64,000 nt of DNA, taken from assembly GCA_036504515.1 (NCBI GenBank), contig DASXVA010000009.1:372001-436000 (forward strand). The letters run 5' to 3'. The position numbers were made by a program, and so were the translations under genes. The notes below the pieces were generated by a model that did not search any database, was not told where the DNA came from, and saw only the letters and a list, made by a program, of their open reading frames with translations. Origin of the DNA: AWTP1-18 sp036504515 (GTDB lineage Bacteria > Pseudomonadota > Gammaproteobacteria > Burkholderiales > Rhodocyclaceae). This document shows positions 27,337 through 35,824 of this stretch, one piece after another (position 1 is the first letter of the stretch; the number at the start of each line of letters is the position of its first letter).

Positions 27337-28412
27337 GCGGCAGTCCCGCGCGGTGGTGGCATGCCATCGATGAGGGCCGTATTCAGTGCGACCTTTGTCC
27401 TCGCGATTGCAAGCTCCATGAAGGTCAGCGCGGCGCCTGTTTTGTCCGGGCCATGCAGGATGGCCAGATGGTGCTCACCACCTATGGACGCAGTTCCGGC
27501 TTCTGTATCGACCCCGTAGAAAAGAAGCCCCTCAATCATTTCTATCCCGGTTCCAGCATCCTTTCCTTTGGCACCGCCGGCTGCAACCTTGCCTGCAAGT
27601 TTTGCCAGAACTGGGATATTTCCAAATCAAGGGAAATGGACACCTTGATGGACGACGCCACGCCGGAAGCCATTGCACAAGCAGCTCAGCGCTATGGCGC
27701 CAAGAGCGTGGCCTTCACCTACAACGACCCTGTCATCTTTGCTGAGTACGCCATGGATACCGCCGATGCCTGCCACGCCCAAGGTATTAAGACTGTGGCC
27801 GTTACCGCCGGTTATATGTATGCCGAACCGGCCAAGGCCTTTTACGCCAAGATGGATGCGGCCAACATCGACCTCAAGGGTTTCACCGACGAGTTCTACG
27901 TCAAGCTCTGCGGCGGGCACTTGCAACCGGTGCTGGATACCCTGGCCTATGTTTGGCACGAAACGGATTGCTGGCTGGAAATCACCACCTTGCTGATCCC
28001 CGGCCAGAACGATAGCAACGCTGAACTGCAGGCCTTATCGCAATGGGTGTGTCGGGAGCTAGGGCCGGATGTTCCCCTGCATTTCTCCGCCTTCCATCCC
28101 GATTGGAAAATGCGCGACATCCCCGCTACGCCCCACGAGACCCTGAGTCGCGCCCGTACCATCGCCCAGCAGGCTGGTTTGCGCTATGTCTATACCGGCA
28201 ACGTGCATGATCGTGCTGGAGACACCACCATCTGCCCCCATTGCGGCAAGGCGGTGATCGAGCGGGACTGGTACAAGATTTTGGCTTACCACCTGAGCCA
28301 AGATGGTCGCTGCCAATTTTGCCAGGGAGAGATTGCTGGCCGCTTTGGTGAGTTCAAGACGCCCTTTGGTGCGCAGCGGATTTCTTTGCGCTTGCATGAG
28401 GGGGCGGAGTAG
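27306..28412 (+). CDS. amrS: AmmeMemoRadiSam system radical SAM enzyme
   Basis: The 368-residue protein has the radical SAM cluster CNLACKFC near residue 94 (CxxxCxxC), in a partial TIM barrel. Extra cysteines at the N-terminus (CDLCPRDC, then GAC) and at the C-terminus (CPHCGK and CQFCQG) could hold further metal or iron-sulfur sites. It resembles pyruvate formate-lyase activating enzymes, and the substrate of the Amr system is unknown. It is the last gene of amrB-amrA-amrS and is convergent with map after 10 bases. Confidence 0.93.
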   Translation: MERSSDSQRLSGSPARWWHAIDEGRIQCDLCPRDCKLHEGQRGACFVRAMQDGQMVLTTYGRSSGFCIDPVEKKPLNHFYPGSSILSFGTAGCNLACKFCQNWDISKSREMDTLMDDATPEAIAQAAQRYGAKSVAFTYNDPVIFAEYAMDTADACHAQGIKTVAVTAGYMYAEPAKAFYAKMDAANIDLKGFTDEFYVKLCGGHLQPVLDTLAYVWHETDCWLEITTLLIPGQNDSNAELQALSQWVCRELGPDVPLHFSAFHPDWKMRDIPATPHETLSRARTIAQQAGLRYVYTGNVHDRAGDTTICPHCGKAVIERDWYKILAYHLSQDGRCQFCQGEIAGRFGEFKTPFGAQRISLRLHEGAE

Positions 28413-28422
28413 GGGGGGGCTG

Positions 28423-29199
28423 CTACGGGTAGGTGGGGTTGGGTACCGTAAGTAGTTCATATCCATTGGGCGTCACAGCAACCATGTGTTCCCACTGGGC
28501 AGATAGAGACCGGTCTTTTGTCACGACGGTCCACTTGTCGGGCAGTTGTCTGATTTCGCGTTTGCCTGCGTTGAGCATCGGCTCAATGGTGAAAACCATT
28601 CCAGATTCCAACTTTAGTCCTTCACCGCGTCGCCCATAGTGCAGCACTTGCGGTTCATCGTGGTAAACCTTGCCAATGCCGTGTCCGCAGTATTCGCGAA
28701 CTACACTGAAATTCTCCCGGTGAGCGATTGACTGGATGGCATGGCCAATATCTCCAAGCGTTGCTCCAGGCTTGACCTGTTCGATTCCGGCCAGCAGCGC
28801 TTCGTAAGCCGTCTTCACCAAGCGGTAAGCCAAGATACTGGGGGCTCCGACGAAGTACATGCGACTGGTGTCGCCGAACCAGCCATCTTTGATAACGGCA
28901 ACATCGATGTTGATGATGTCGCCCTTCTTAAGAATCTTGTCCGGCGAGGGGATGCCGTGACAAACCACCTGATTGACGGAAGTGAGGATGGTCTTGGGAT
29001 ATCCGTGATACCCAAGGTTGGCAGGTATGGCACCCTGAACATTCACGATGTAGTCGTGACAGATTTTGTCGAGTGCTCCTGTCGTCACCCCGGGTACCAC
29101 GTAAGCCTCAACCATGCTGAGCACCTCGGCGGCAAGCTGCCCTGCCCGCCGTGCCATCTCGATGTCGTCGGCGGAATTGATGGGAATGCCGCGAGCCAT
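28423..29199 (-). CDS. map: Methionine aminopeptidase, type I
   Basis: The enzyme removes the initiator Met from new proteins. The 258-residue sequence has the type I metal ligands in order: NIDVAVIKDGWFGDTSRMY (two Asp), CGHGIGKVYHDEP (His), FTIEPML (Glu) and AQWEHMVAVT (Glu). Unlike most map genes it is not next to rpsB; its start overlaps the stop of a parD-like gene by one base (TAATG), so it is translated as the second gene of that pair. This suggests a second, specialised map copy in the genome, which the window cannot show. Confidence 0.93.
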   Translation of the reverse strand: MARGIPINSADDIEMARRAGQLAAEVLSMVEAYVVPGVTTGALDKICHDYIVNVQGAIPANLGYHGYPKTILTSVNQVVCHGIPSPDKILKKGDIINIDVAVIKDGWFGDTSRMYFVGAPSILAYRLVKTAYEALLAGIEQVKPGATLGDIGHAIQSIAHRENFSVVREYCGHGIGKVYHDEPQVLHYGRRGEGLKLESGMVFTIEPMLNAGKREIRQLPDKWTVVTKDRSLSAQWEHMVAVTPNGYELLTVPNPTYP

Positions 29200-29453
29200 T
29201 AGTGTTTTTCAGTCGAGGGGGTGCTGGGTTTGCCGAGTTGGGGTGTGATCGCCATGGCAATGTCCAGGCCCCCTGCGAGTTCAGCCCGTATCAATAGTTG
29301 GCAGATTTCTTGATGGTTTAACTCCGGATGCAATTCGGTCAGCATGCCGACGCGCATCCAGTGCTCTGCCTGTGCGTTGATGGACCTGCTAAGGGCATTG
29401 CCCGCCACTCGCAGGTTCTCGTGCATCAACTCCGAAATTTTTACGATACCCAT
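29199..29453 (-). CDS. ParD-like antitoxin-family protein
   Basis: The 84-residue protein fits the ParD-like family: MGIVKISELMHENLRVAGNA gives a ribbon-helix-helix-like start, followed by SRSINAQAEHWMRVGMLTEL. Such proteins are annotated as type II antitoxins, but there is no ParE-type toxin next to it. Instead it is translationally coupled to map. A long near-perfect palindrome begins 11 bases before its start codon, a good candidate for its own operator. Confidence 0.8.
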   Translation of the reverse strand: MGIVKISELMHENLRVAGNALSRSINAQAEHWMRVGMLTELHPELNHQEICQLLIRAELAGGLDIAMAITPQLGKPSTPSTEKH

Positions 29454-29463
29454 AAGTCAATTC

Positions 29464-29500
29464 CGTATGAAATGTATACGAAGTATATACGTTTCATACG
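29464..29500. promoter_or_regulatory. Near-perfect palindromic operator upstream of the parD-like/map pair
   Basis: Arms CGTATGAAATGTATA (29464-29478) and TATACGTTTCATACG (29486-29500) are inverted copies with one mismatch, separated by seven bases. The site lies 11-47 bases upstream of the parD-like ATG and includes TATA-type sequences that could form the -10 element. Autoregulation by the ribbon-helix-helix protein is inferred from position and symmetry. Confidence 0.7.
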
Positions 29501-29598
29501 TTTGAGTGCTATCTGCGCCAATGAGCAGCGTTCATGCACTAAAGACAGCATTAGGTCGCAATCAGCCGACTTTTCATGTCTCTTGGCAGCGCCATCCC

Positions 29599-29634
29599 TA
29601 TAAAAAAGCCGACCGTTCTGCAACGGTCGGCTTT
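29599..29634 (-). terminator. Rho-independent terminator of the glycine-zipper gene
   Basis: AAAGCCGACCGTT and AACGGTCGGCTTT form a 13-base perfect stem around a four-base loop. On the minus strand it is followed by a run of T, 20 bases after the stop of the gene at 29655. Confidence 0.92.
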
Positions 29635-29654
29635 CTTGTTTTGGGACTCAGTGC

Positions 29655-30392
29655 TTAGCGGGGAACGATCTGGCCGTTGATGACCCTGACCCGGTCACCA
29701 GGACGCCAAGCGGTTTCCCGGTCGGTAACGATGGTCTGGCTGTTGCCGTCCTCGAAACGGATGGTGGTGTGGTAGCTGACAGTTTGACGCTGATTCTTTT
29801 CGACCTTATTGCCCAGTACGGCACCACCGATGACACCGGCAATGGTGGCCAGATCGCGTCCGGTGCCTTGACCAACGCCGTTACCCAGGGCGCCGCCTAC
29901 CACGCCACCAGCAACGGCGCCCAGGCCGGAACCGTCGCCTTCCTTGGTTACCGCACGGACCGACTCAATGACGCCGCAATCCCGGCAAATGGCCGGCTGG
30001 CTGTAGCTGGGTTGGGAACTGTTGTAACTACGGTTATCAGGATAGCGGGCCATATTGTCATCTTGGCTGCGGCTAGTGCGGGAGCTGTATTCACGGCCAT
30101 TGTCGTAGTTATCGTGATGGCTGCTGCGTTCGGTTTTCTTGGTGGTTACGGCAGGTTTGGCTGGGGTGATCGCAATGGGTGCCACTGGTGCTGGTATTTC
30201 AGCAACCGGTGCCGGGGCGGTCACCACGGGCGGTGGCACGGGTGTCGTGTCGTGACGGGGCAGCAGACCAGTTACGTAGGCCGTACCGGCCAGGGCAAAG
30301 ACAGTAACGGCACTGGCGGCAACCCACAGCATGGGATGCAGGCCGCTACGGGGAGTCGGGGTGGGGGTGTTTGTTGTGTTGTTATCGCTCAT
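29655..30392 (-). CDS. Membrane-anchored glycine-zipper 2TM protein
   Basis: The 245-residue protein has an uncleaved N-terminal membrane helix (residues ~20-43, MLWVAASAVTVFALAGTAYV), a Pro/Ala/Val-rich linker, a polar Ser/Asn/Tyr-rich region, a CRDCG motif and then a glycine zipper (AVAGGVVGGALGNGVGQGTG) before a small beta domain ending INGQIVPR. The layout is that of an inner-membrane anchored protein reaching the cell wall or outer membrane. It shares CxxCG, GQGTGRDLATIAG and the tail domain with the protein at 37703, so the two are paralogs. GAGAGGAAA precedes the ATG. Confidence 0.8.
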   Translation of the reverse strand: MSDNNTTNTPTPTPRSGLHPMLWVAASAVTVFALAGTAYVTGLLPRHDTTPVPPPVVTAPAPVAEIPAPVAPIAITPAKPAVTTKKTERSSHHDNYDNGREYSSRTSRSQDDNMARYPDNRSYNSSQPSYSQPAICRDCGVIESVRAVTKEGDGSGLGAVAGGVVGGALGNGVGQGTGRDLATIAGVIGGAVLGNKVEKNQRQTVSYHTTIRFEDGNSQTIVTDRETAWRPGDRVRVINGQIVPR

Positions 30393-30485
30393 GTTTAATT
30401 TCCTCTCAGATCGGACATGCCTACATTAACGCGTTAGGTCGCGGGGAGAGGACGACGGCAACACACCGTTACAAAGAATGAAGCC

Positions 30486-32456
30486 TCATTCTTTGCTGTC
30501 TTTGCTTTTTCGTTGAGTACGCAACAGGAAGCGGGCCGGATCGAGGGCATCGGCCAAGTCTCTTTCCAGAGGCAAGGGTTCACCGCAGAGCTGTGCTGCG
30601 AGCAGTTCTGCCGCCAACGGCGCCCAGACCATGCCTCGGGAGCCAAGGCCCACGAGGCAGTGAAGACCCGGGTGGCGTGGTACTTCCGGCAGTTGGGCTT
30701 CCCGCCGCAGGGGATCAGCCAGAAAACTAGCCTGATCGGGCACGGGGCCGACAAGGGGCAGACGGTCAAGGGTGGCGGTACGAAAGCCCACGCGCCCCTG
30801 CATCTGCTCCGGGTTCAGGGGCGATGTATCCAGCCCTGGCAGCAGGGCCTTGAGGTGGTTGATATTGGTGATATGCCCTTCAGGTCGAGGATTGGGGTCA
30901 TCGTCCTCAAAGTCGTAGGTAGCGCCAAAGCAATGTTGGCCTTGCACGGCAGGGGTGAGGTAGCCATTGCCACAGAGGGCTGCTTTGATAGGTGGCAGGT
31001 ACTCTGCGGGGGCAAAGCTCACTTGGCCGCGAATGCTGCTCAGGGGCAGATCGGGAAAGTGTTCAAGGATGCCGATGGCCGTTGCCAAAATCAACACCGG
31101 GGCCTGGGCGATGACCGTACCGTCGGCAGCAAGGGCTTGCCACTGGCCTTGCTCCTGGCGAAGGGATGCCACCGTGGTGTCGTAACGGATTGAAATTTGC
31201 GATGGCCAACGGCGCAACAGGGCATTACACAGGGTCGGCGGTGAAAGCCAGCCCGAGCCCGGGTAGTACCAGGCCCCCGTAGCCAGGGGCGTCTCGGCCA
31301 GGGCACTGGCTTCTGCCGCGTTGACGTAGCGGGCGTAATCTGGCGGCAGGTTCAACGCCTCGATGGTGAGACGCTGTTGTTCATCCTGCTCGGCATCTCG
31401 GGCCAGTTGCAAGATGCCGCAGGGCGACCATTGCAGGCCGAGGTCTTCCTTATCCAGGGCACGAAACAGGCGGCTGGCGAAGAGGGCGCAGGCCCGGGTA
31501 ATGCGGGACATGAAATTGTCGTCCCGAGACAGGGCCGGGTGCATCAGACCAGCCGGATTGCCCGAGGCTTCGCTGGCGGCGGCGGGATGCTTTTCCAGCA
31601 TCTGCACCTGCCAGCCCCGGGCGGCAAGGCGCTCCGCCGTGGCACAGCCGGCGATGCCTGCACCGATGACGAGGGCGGATCGTGGCGTTTCACTTGAGGG
31701 ATTTGCGGCGTTGGCCGACGGGGCCTTGCGCTCGAAGGGCAACCCGACCAGTTTGCCCGCCAGCATTTCCCGCCGTCGACCAAAGCCTGCTGGTTTGTCC
31801 AGTTGCCAGCCGTTGTGGGTCAGGGTACGGATGACTTCCGCCGCCAGACACCAAGTCGCCAGGGTGGCCTCGGGCGCGCAGTGGCGGGTGAGGGTGCGGA
31901 GCAGGCCCTTGCTCCACAGTTCAGGGTTTTTTGCGGGGGCAAAACCGTCGAGATAGAGCGCATTGGCCCGGGCGGCAATCTTGGGCAGCAGCTTTTCGGC
32001 ATCACCGAAATACAGTGTCAGGGTGACTTTTCCTTTTGCCAACAGAAGGCGGTGGCAGCCCGGTGTCAGGGGCGGCCAGTTGTCCAGCAGTTCGGCGGAG
32101 AGATCGGCCAGTTCCGGCCAGCGCTGGTGCAAGGTTGCCAGGTCATTGGCCAGGAAGGGATGTTTCTCGACCGAGACGAAATGCAGATGGCGACAGTGTT
32201 GCGGATCTTTGCGCCAGGTATCCCAAGTGGTGAGGAAATTCAGGCCCAGGCCGAAACCGGTTTCCAGAATGGTGAACTGATCCCGCCCCTGCCACCGGGC
32301 AGGCAAACCATTGCCGCTGACGAAGACGTGGCGGGCTTGGCCCAGGCCGCCGTCTTTGGCGTGATAGCTGTCGTCAAAGGTGGTGGAGAGGGGAATTCCC
32401 TCCCCATCAAATTCGAGCCGGGCCGGGACGATGGTAGGAAAACGGGCTTGGGTCAT
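30486..32456 (-). CDS. mnmC: Bifunctional tRNA mnm5s2U34 biosynthesis protein MnmC
   Basis: MnmC completes the 5-methylaminomethyl-2-thiouridine wobble base of several tRNAs. The N-terminal methyltransferase (MnmD-like, residues ~1-240) shows SAM-binding ILETGFGLGLNFL and the DGFAPAKNPELW motif. The C-terminal FAD-dependent oxidoreductase (~255-656) opens with the dinucleotide motif VIGAGIAGCATAERLAARGW and contains GNPAGLMHPAL. Both halves are complete and the 656-residue length is normal. It lies downstream of lysS on the same strand but is separated by a terminator. Confidence 0.95.
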   Translation of the reverse strand: MTQARFPTIVPARLEFDGEGIPLSTTFDDSYHAKDGGLGQARHVFVSGNGLPARWQGRDQFTILETGFGLGLNFLTTWDTWRKDPQHCRHLHFVSVEKHPFLANDLATLHQRWPELADLSAELLDNWPPLTPGCHRLLLAKGKVTLTLYFGDAEKLLPKIAARANALYLDGFAPAKNPELWSKGLLRTLTRHCAPEATLATWCLAAEVIRTLTHNGWQLDKPAGFGRRREMLAGKLVGLPFERKAPSANAANPSSETPRSALVIGAGIAGCATAERLAARGWQVQMLEKHPAAASEASGNPAGLMHPALSRDDNFMSRITRACALFASRLFRALDKEDLGLQWSPCGILQLARDAEQDEQQRLTIEALNLPPDYARYVNAAEASALAETPLATGAWYYPGSGWLSPPTLCNALLRRWPSQISIRYDTTVASLRQEQGQWQALAADGTVIAQAPVLILATAIGILEHFPDLPLSSIRGQVSFAPAEYLPPIKAALCGNGYLTPAVQGQHCFGATYDFEDDDPNPRPEGHITNINHLKALLPGLDTSPLNPEQMQGRVGFRTATLDRLPLVGPVPDQASFLADPLRREAQLPEVPRHPGLHCLVGLGSRGMVWAPLAAELLAAQLCGEPLPLERDLADALDPARFLLRTQRKSKDSKE

Positions 32457-32476
32457 GGGCGAAGTGGGGCCATAAA

Positions 32477-32511
32477 AGCAAAAGGCCCTGCACTTGGAAT
32501 GCAGGGCCTTT
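32477..32511 (-). terminator. Rho-independent terminator of lysS
   Basis: AAAGGCCCTGCA and TGCAGGGCCTTT form a 12-base stem around a seven-base loop, with TTTTGCTTTT after it on the minus strand. It lies between the lysS stop and the mnmC start. Confidence 0.9.
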
Positions 32512-32525
32512 GGGCTTGGGCGGTA

Positions 32526-34046
32526 TCAGTCTTCCCGACGCATTTGGGGGAACAGGATCACGTCGCGGATGGCGGGGCTGTCGGTGAGCAGCATGACCAG
32601 ACGGTCAATACCGATGCCACAGCCGCCCGTGGGGGGCAGGCCGAATTCCAAGGCGCGGATGTAGTCAGCGTCGTAGTACATCGCTTCTTCGTCGCCGGCA
32701 TCCTTGGCCTTGACCTGATCCATGAAACGCTTGGCCTGGTCTTCGGGATCGTTCAGCTCGGAGAAGCCGTTGGCGATTTCGCGGCCGACGATGAACAGCT
32801 CGAAGCGCTCGGTAATGTCGGCGCGGTCATCGGAGGCCCGGGCCAGGGGGCTGACTTCCACCGGGTAATCGATGATGAAAGTGGGTTCCCACAGTTCAGC
32901 TTCGGCCAGCTCTTCAAAAGCCAGCAATTGCAGGGTGCCCAGGCCAGTGCCGGGTTTGACATCCACCTTCAGGGCCTTGAGCTTGTCGCTGAGCCAAGTT
33001 GCATCGCTCAGTTGCTCGAAGGTGAAGCCGGGGTGGAACTTCTGGATGGCTTCCACCATGGTCAGGCGGTGGAAAGGCTTGGACAGGTCCAGTTCGCGGC
33101 CCTGGTACTGGAACACCTCGGTGCCGAGGGATTCCCGGGCGGAGTGGCGCAGCAGGCCTTCGGTGAAGTCCATGAGAGTTTGGTAGTTGGCGTAGGCCTC
33201 GTAGAACTCCATCATGGTGAATTCGGGATTGTGCCGGGGGCTCAAGCCTTCGTTACGGAAATTGCGGTTGATCTCGAACACCTTCTCGAAACCGCCCACC
33301 ACCAGGCGCTTGAGGTAAAGCTCCGGGGCGATGCGCAGGAACATTTCCAGATCCAGGGCATTGTGGTGGGTGACGAAGGGCTTGGCCGAGGCGCCGCCGG
33401 GGATGGGGTGCATCATCGGCGTTTCCACTTCCATGAAGCCGGCGTGAACCATGTAGTTGCGGATGCTGGATACGATCTTGCTGCGGGCCACAAAAGTAAA
33501 ACGGCTTTCTTCGCTGGTGATCAGGTCCAGATAGCGCTGGCGGTACTTGGTTTCCACGTCGGAAAGACCGTGGAACTTCTCCGGCAGGGGACGCAGGCAC
33601 TTGGACAGCAGGCGGATGGAGACGGCATGGACCGACAACTCGCCGGTCTTGGTCTTCATCATGGTGCCGGTGATGCCGACGATATCGCCCAAGTCCCACT
33701 TCTTGAAATCGGTATAGGTGTCTTCGCCCACCGCGTCCTTGCTGACGAATACCTGGATGCGGCCGGACATGTCCTGAATGGTGATGAAACTGGCTTTGCC
33801 CATGACCCGCTTGAGCAGAATGCGGCCCGCCACTTTGACGTCGATGGGGGTGGCTTCCAGTTCTTCCTTGGTTTTTTCTTCGTAGAGTTCGCTCAGCTTG
33901 CCGGCCAGGTTTTCCCGAACGAAATCGTTGGGATAGGCCTTGCCCGACTCACGCCAGGCTTTCAGCTTCTCGCGGCGCTCGGTGATGATGTGGTTTTCGT
34001 CCTGGGCGGGGGCGGAAGGGGCGGCGTTCTGTTCGGCTTGACTCAT
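32526..34046 (-). CDS. lysS: Lysyl-tRNA synthetase, class II
   Basis: The 506-residue enzyme charges tRNA-Lys. An N-terminal OB-fold anticodon-binding domain (VAGRILLKRVMGKASF) is followed by the class II core with motif 2 (FEINRNFRNEG, then HNPEFTMMEFYEAY) and motif 3 (GCGIGIDRLVMLL). The ATG at 34046 gives the normal N-terminus; the frame remains open upstream for 129 codons, but that part is unconserved and overlaps the leader of prfC. No clear ribosome site precedes the ATG. It is divergent from prfC. Confidence 0.96.
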   Translation of the reverse strand: MSQAEQNAAPSAPAQDENHIITERREKLKAWRESGKAYPNDFVRENLAGKLSELYEEKTKEELEATPIDVKVAGRILLKRVMGKASFITIQDMSGRIQVFVSKDAVGEDTYTDFKKWDLGDIVGITGTMMKTKTGELSVHAVSIRLLSKCLRPLPEKFHGLSDVETKYRQRYLDLITSEESRFTFVARSKIVSSIRNYMVHAGFMEVETPMMHPIPGGASAKPFVTHHNALDLEMFLRIAPELYLKRLVVGGFEKVFEINRNFRNEGLSPRHNPEFTMMEFYEAYANYQTLMDFTEGLLRHSARESLGTEVFQYQGRELDLSKPFHRLTMVEAIQKFHPGFTFEQLSDATWLSDKLKALKVDVKPGTGLGTLQLLAFEELAEAELWEPTFIIDYPVEVSPLARASDDRADITERFELFIVGREIANGFSELNDPEDQAKRFMDQVKAKDAGDEEAMYYDADYIRALEFGLPPTGGCGIGIDRLVMLLTDSPAIRDVILFPQMRRED

Positions 34047-34244
34047 GGTGGAGGAACTTTCGGGAAGTTGAAGCAGTAAAGCCGCATATTGTCGCCGATT
34101 CCCCCCTCCAAGAACAAGTTTCAAGGCCAAATCAGGGAAGAGACGGGTATTGCCTTGGGTATAATCTCGCCCCTTTGTTGCATCTCCGGCCCAGAGCGCG
34201 TCTGCCGCCTGTCTTCGGCCCCAATTTTCCTGCGAAAGCCCGCT

Positions 34245-35819
34245 GTGTCCGCCCTCGATAACGAAATCGCCCGTCGCCGTACCTTTGCCATCATTTCCCA
34301 CCCGGATGCGGGTAAGACCACGCTGACTGAAAAACTGCTCTGGTTCGGTGGCGCCATTCAGGTAGCCGGCGAAGTGCGGGCACGTAAAGCCAGCCGCCAT
34401 GCGACTTCCGACTGGATGGAACTGGAAAAGCAACGGGGCATTTCGGTGACTTCATCGGTGATGCAGTTTCCCTACCGGGACTACATCGTCAACCTGCTGG
34501 ACACCCCGGGCCACCAAGACTTTTCGGAAGACACCTACCGCACCCTGACTGCCGTGGATTCGGCGGTGATGGTGATCGACTCGGTCAAGGGCGTGGAAGA
34601 GCGCACCATCAAGCTGCTGGACGTGTGCCGCCTGCGGGATACGCCGATCCTGACCTTCATCAACAAGCTGGACCGGGAAGGTCGCGAGCCCATCGACCTG
34701 CTGGATGAAATCGAGTCCGTGCTCAATATCCAGTGCGCCCCCATGACCTGGCCCATCGGCATGGGCAAGCGCTTCCGCGGCGTCTATCACCTGACCAACG
34801 ACAGCATCCAGTTCTTCGATCCCCAAGCCGAAAAGGGGACTTCGGAGATCATCCAAGGGCTGGACAATCCTCGCGTGGACGAACTGTTGGGCTTGCAGGC
34901 GGAAGAGTTGCGCAACGACATCGAGCTGGTGCGGGGTGCTTCCCACACCTTCGACAAGGAAGCCTATCTGGCCGGCAAACAGACCCCGGTCTTTTTCGGT
35001 TCGGGGGTGAATAACTTCGGTGTGCAAAGTGTGCTTGATGCCGTGGTGGAAATGTCGCCACCTCCCCTGGTCCGCCCCGCCCAAACCCGGATCGTCGAAC
35101 CCAATGAGCCCAAGTTCGCTGCCTTCGTGTTCAAGATCCAGGCCAATATGGACCCCAAGCACCGGGACCGCATCGCTTTCCTCCGCATCTGTTCCGGCCG
35201 TTTTGAACGGGGCATGAAGATCAAGCAGGTCACCAGTGGCAAGTCCATGGCGGTGAATAACGCCATTACGTTCATGGCTCAGGACCGCAGCATCATGGAT
35301 GAAGCCTACTCCGGCGACATCATCGGTATTCCCAATCACGGCACCATCCGTTTGGGCGAAACCTTCACTGAAGGTGAAGACCTGCGTTTCACCGGCATTC
35401 CTTCCTTTGCGCCGGAACTGTTCCAGCGCGCCGTGCTGCGGAACCCGCTCAAGCTCAAGCAGTTGCAAAAGGGCCTGCAGCAATTGGCGGAAGAGGGCGC
35501 GACCCAGTTGTTCCGCCCCGTCGGCACCAACGACCTGATCCTCGGCGCCGTGGGTGCCCTCCAGTTCGACGTGGTGGCTCATCGCCTGGAGCATGAATAC
35601 AGCGTTGATGCAGTGTTTGAAGGCGTTTCCGTTTCCACCGCTCGCTGGTTGACCGGCACTGCCGATCAGTTGCGCGCCATTGCCGACAAGTACCCCATGA
35701 ATGTGGCCCTCGATGGCGGCGGTGACTATGTCTATCTGGCTTCCAGCCGGGTCAATCTGCAGATGACCCAGGAACGTTTCCCGGAAATCCAGTTCCACGA
35801 AACCCGGGAAGTGCACTGA
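34245..35819 (+). CDS. prfC: Peptide chain release factor 3
   Basis: RF3 is the GTPase that recycles RF1 and RF2 after termination. The 524-residue protein has G1 SHPDAGKTT, the switch region RGISVTSSVMQF, G3 DTPGHQDFSEDTYR and G4 INKLDREGR, then the EF-Tu-like and RF3-specific C-terminal domains. The GTG at 34245 (MSALDNEIARRRTFAI) matches the family start; the upstream in-frame extension from 34089 is rejected. The DUF1415 gene starts five bases after the stop. Confidence 0.95.
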   Translation: MSALDNEIARRRTFAIISHPDAGKTTLTEKLLWFGGAIQVAGEVRARKASRHATSDWMELEKQRGISVTSSVMQFPYRDYIVNLLDTPGHQDFSEDTYRTLTAVDSAVMVIDSVKGVEERTIKLLDVCRLRDTPILTFINKLDREGREPIDLLDEIESVLNIQCAPMTWPIGMGKRFRGVYHLTNDSIQFFDPQAEKGTSEIIQGLDNPRVDELLGLQAEELRNDIELVRGASHTFDKEAYLAGKQTPVFFGSGVNNFGVQSVLDAVVEMSPPPLVRPAQTRIVEPNEPKFAAFVFKIQANMDPKHRDRIAFLRICSGRFERGMKIKQVTSGKSMAVNNAITFMAQDRSIMDEAYSGDIIGIPNHGTIRLGETFTEGEDLRFTGIPSFAPELFQRAVLRNPLKLKQLQKGLQQLAEEGATQLFRPVGTNDLILGAVGALQFDVVAHRLEHEYSVDAVFEGVSVSTARWLTGTADQLRAIADKYPMNVALDGGGDYVYLASSRVNLQMTQERFPEIQFHETREVH

Positions 35820-35824
35820 TCGCC

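Noticed and set aside
29199..29453. Classical ParDE toxin-antitoxin pair
   Set aside because: No ParE/RelE-like frame lies on either side; the coupled gene is map.
31803..34079. 758-residue open frame on the plus strand across mnmC and lysS
   Set aside because: It is antisense to two complete, well-conserved genes and its translation resembles no protein family.
34047..34433. N-terminal extension of lysS
   Set aside because: The extra 129 residues are not part of lysyl-tRNA synthetases and overlap the prfC leader and start.
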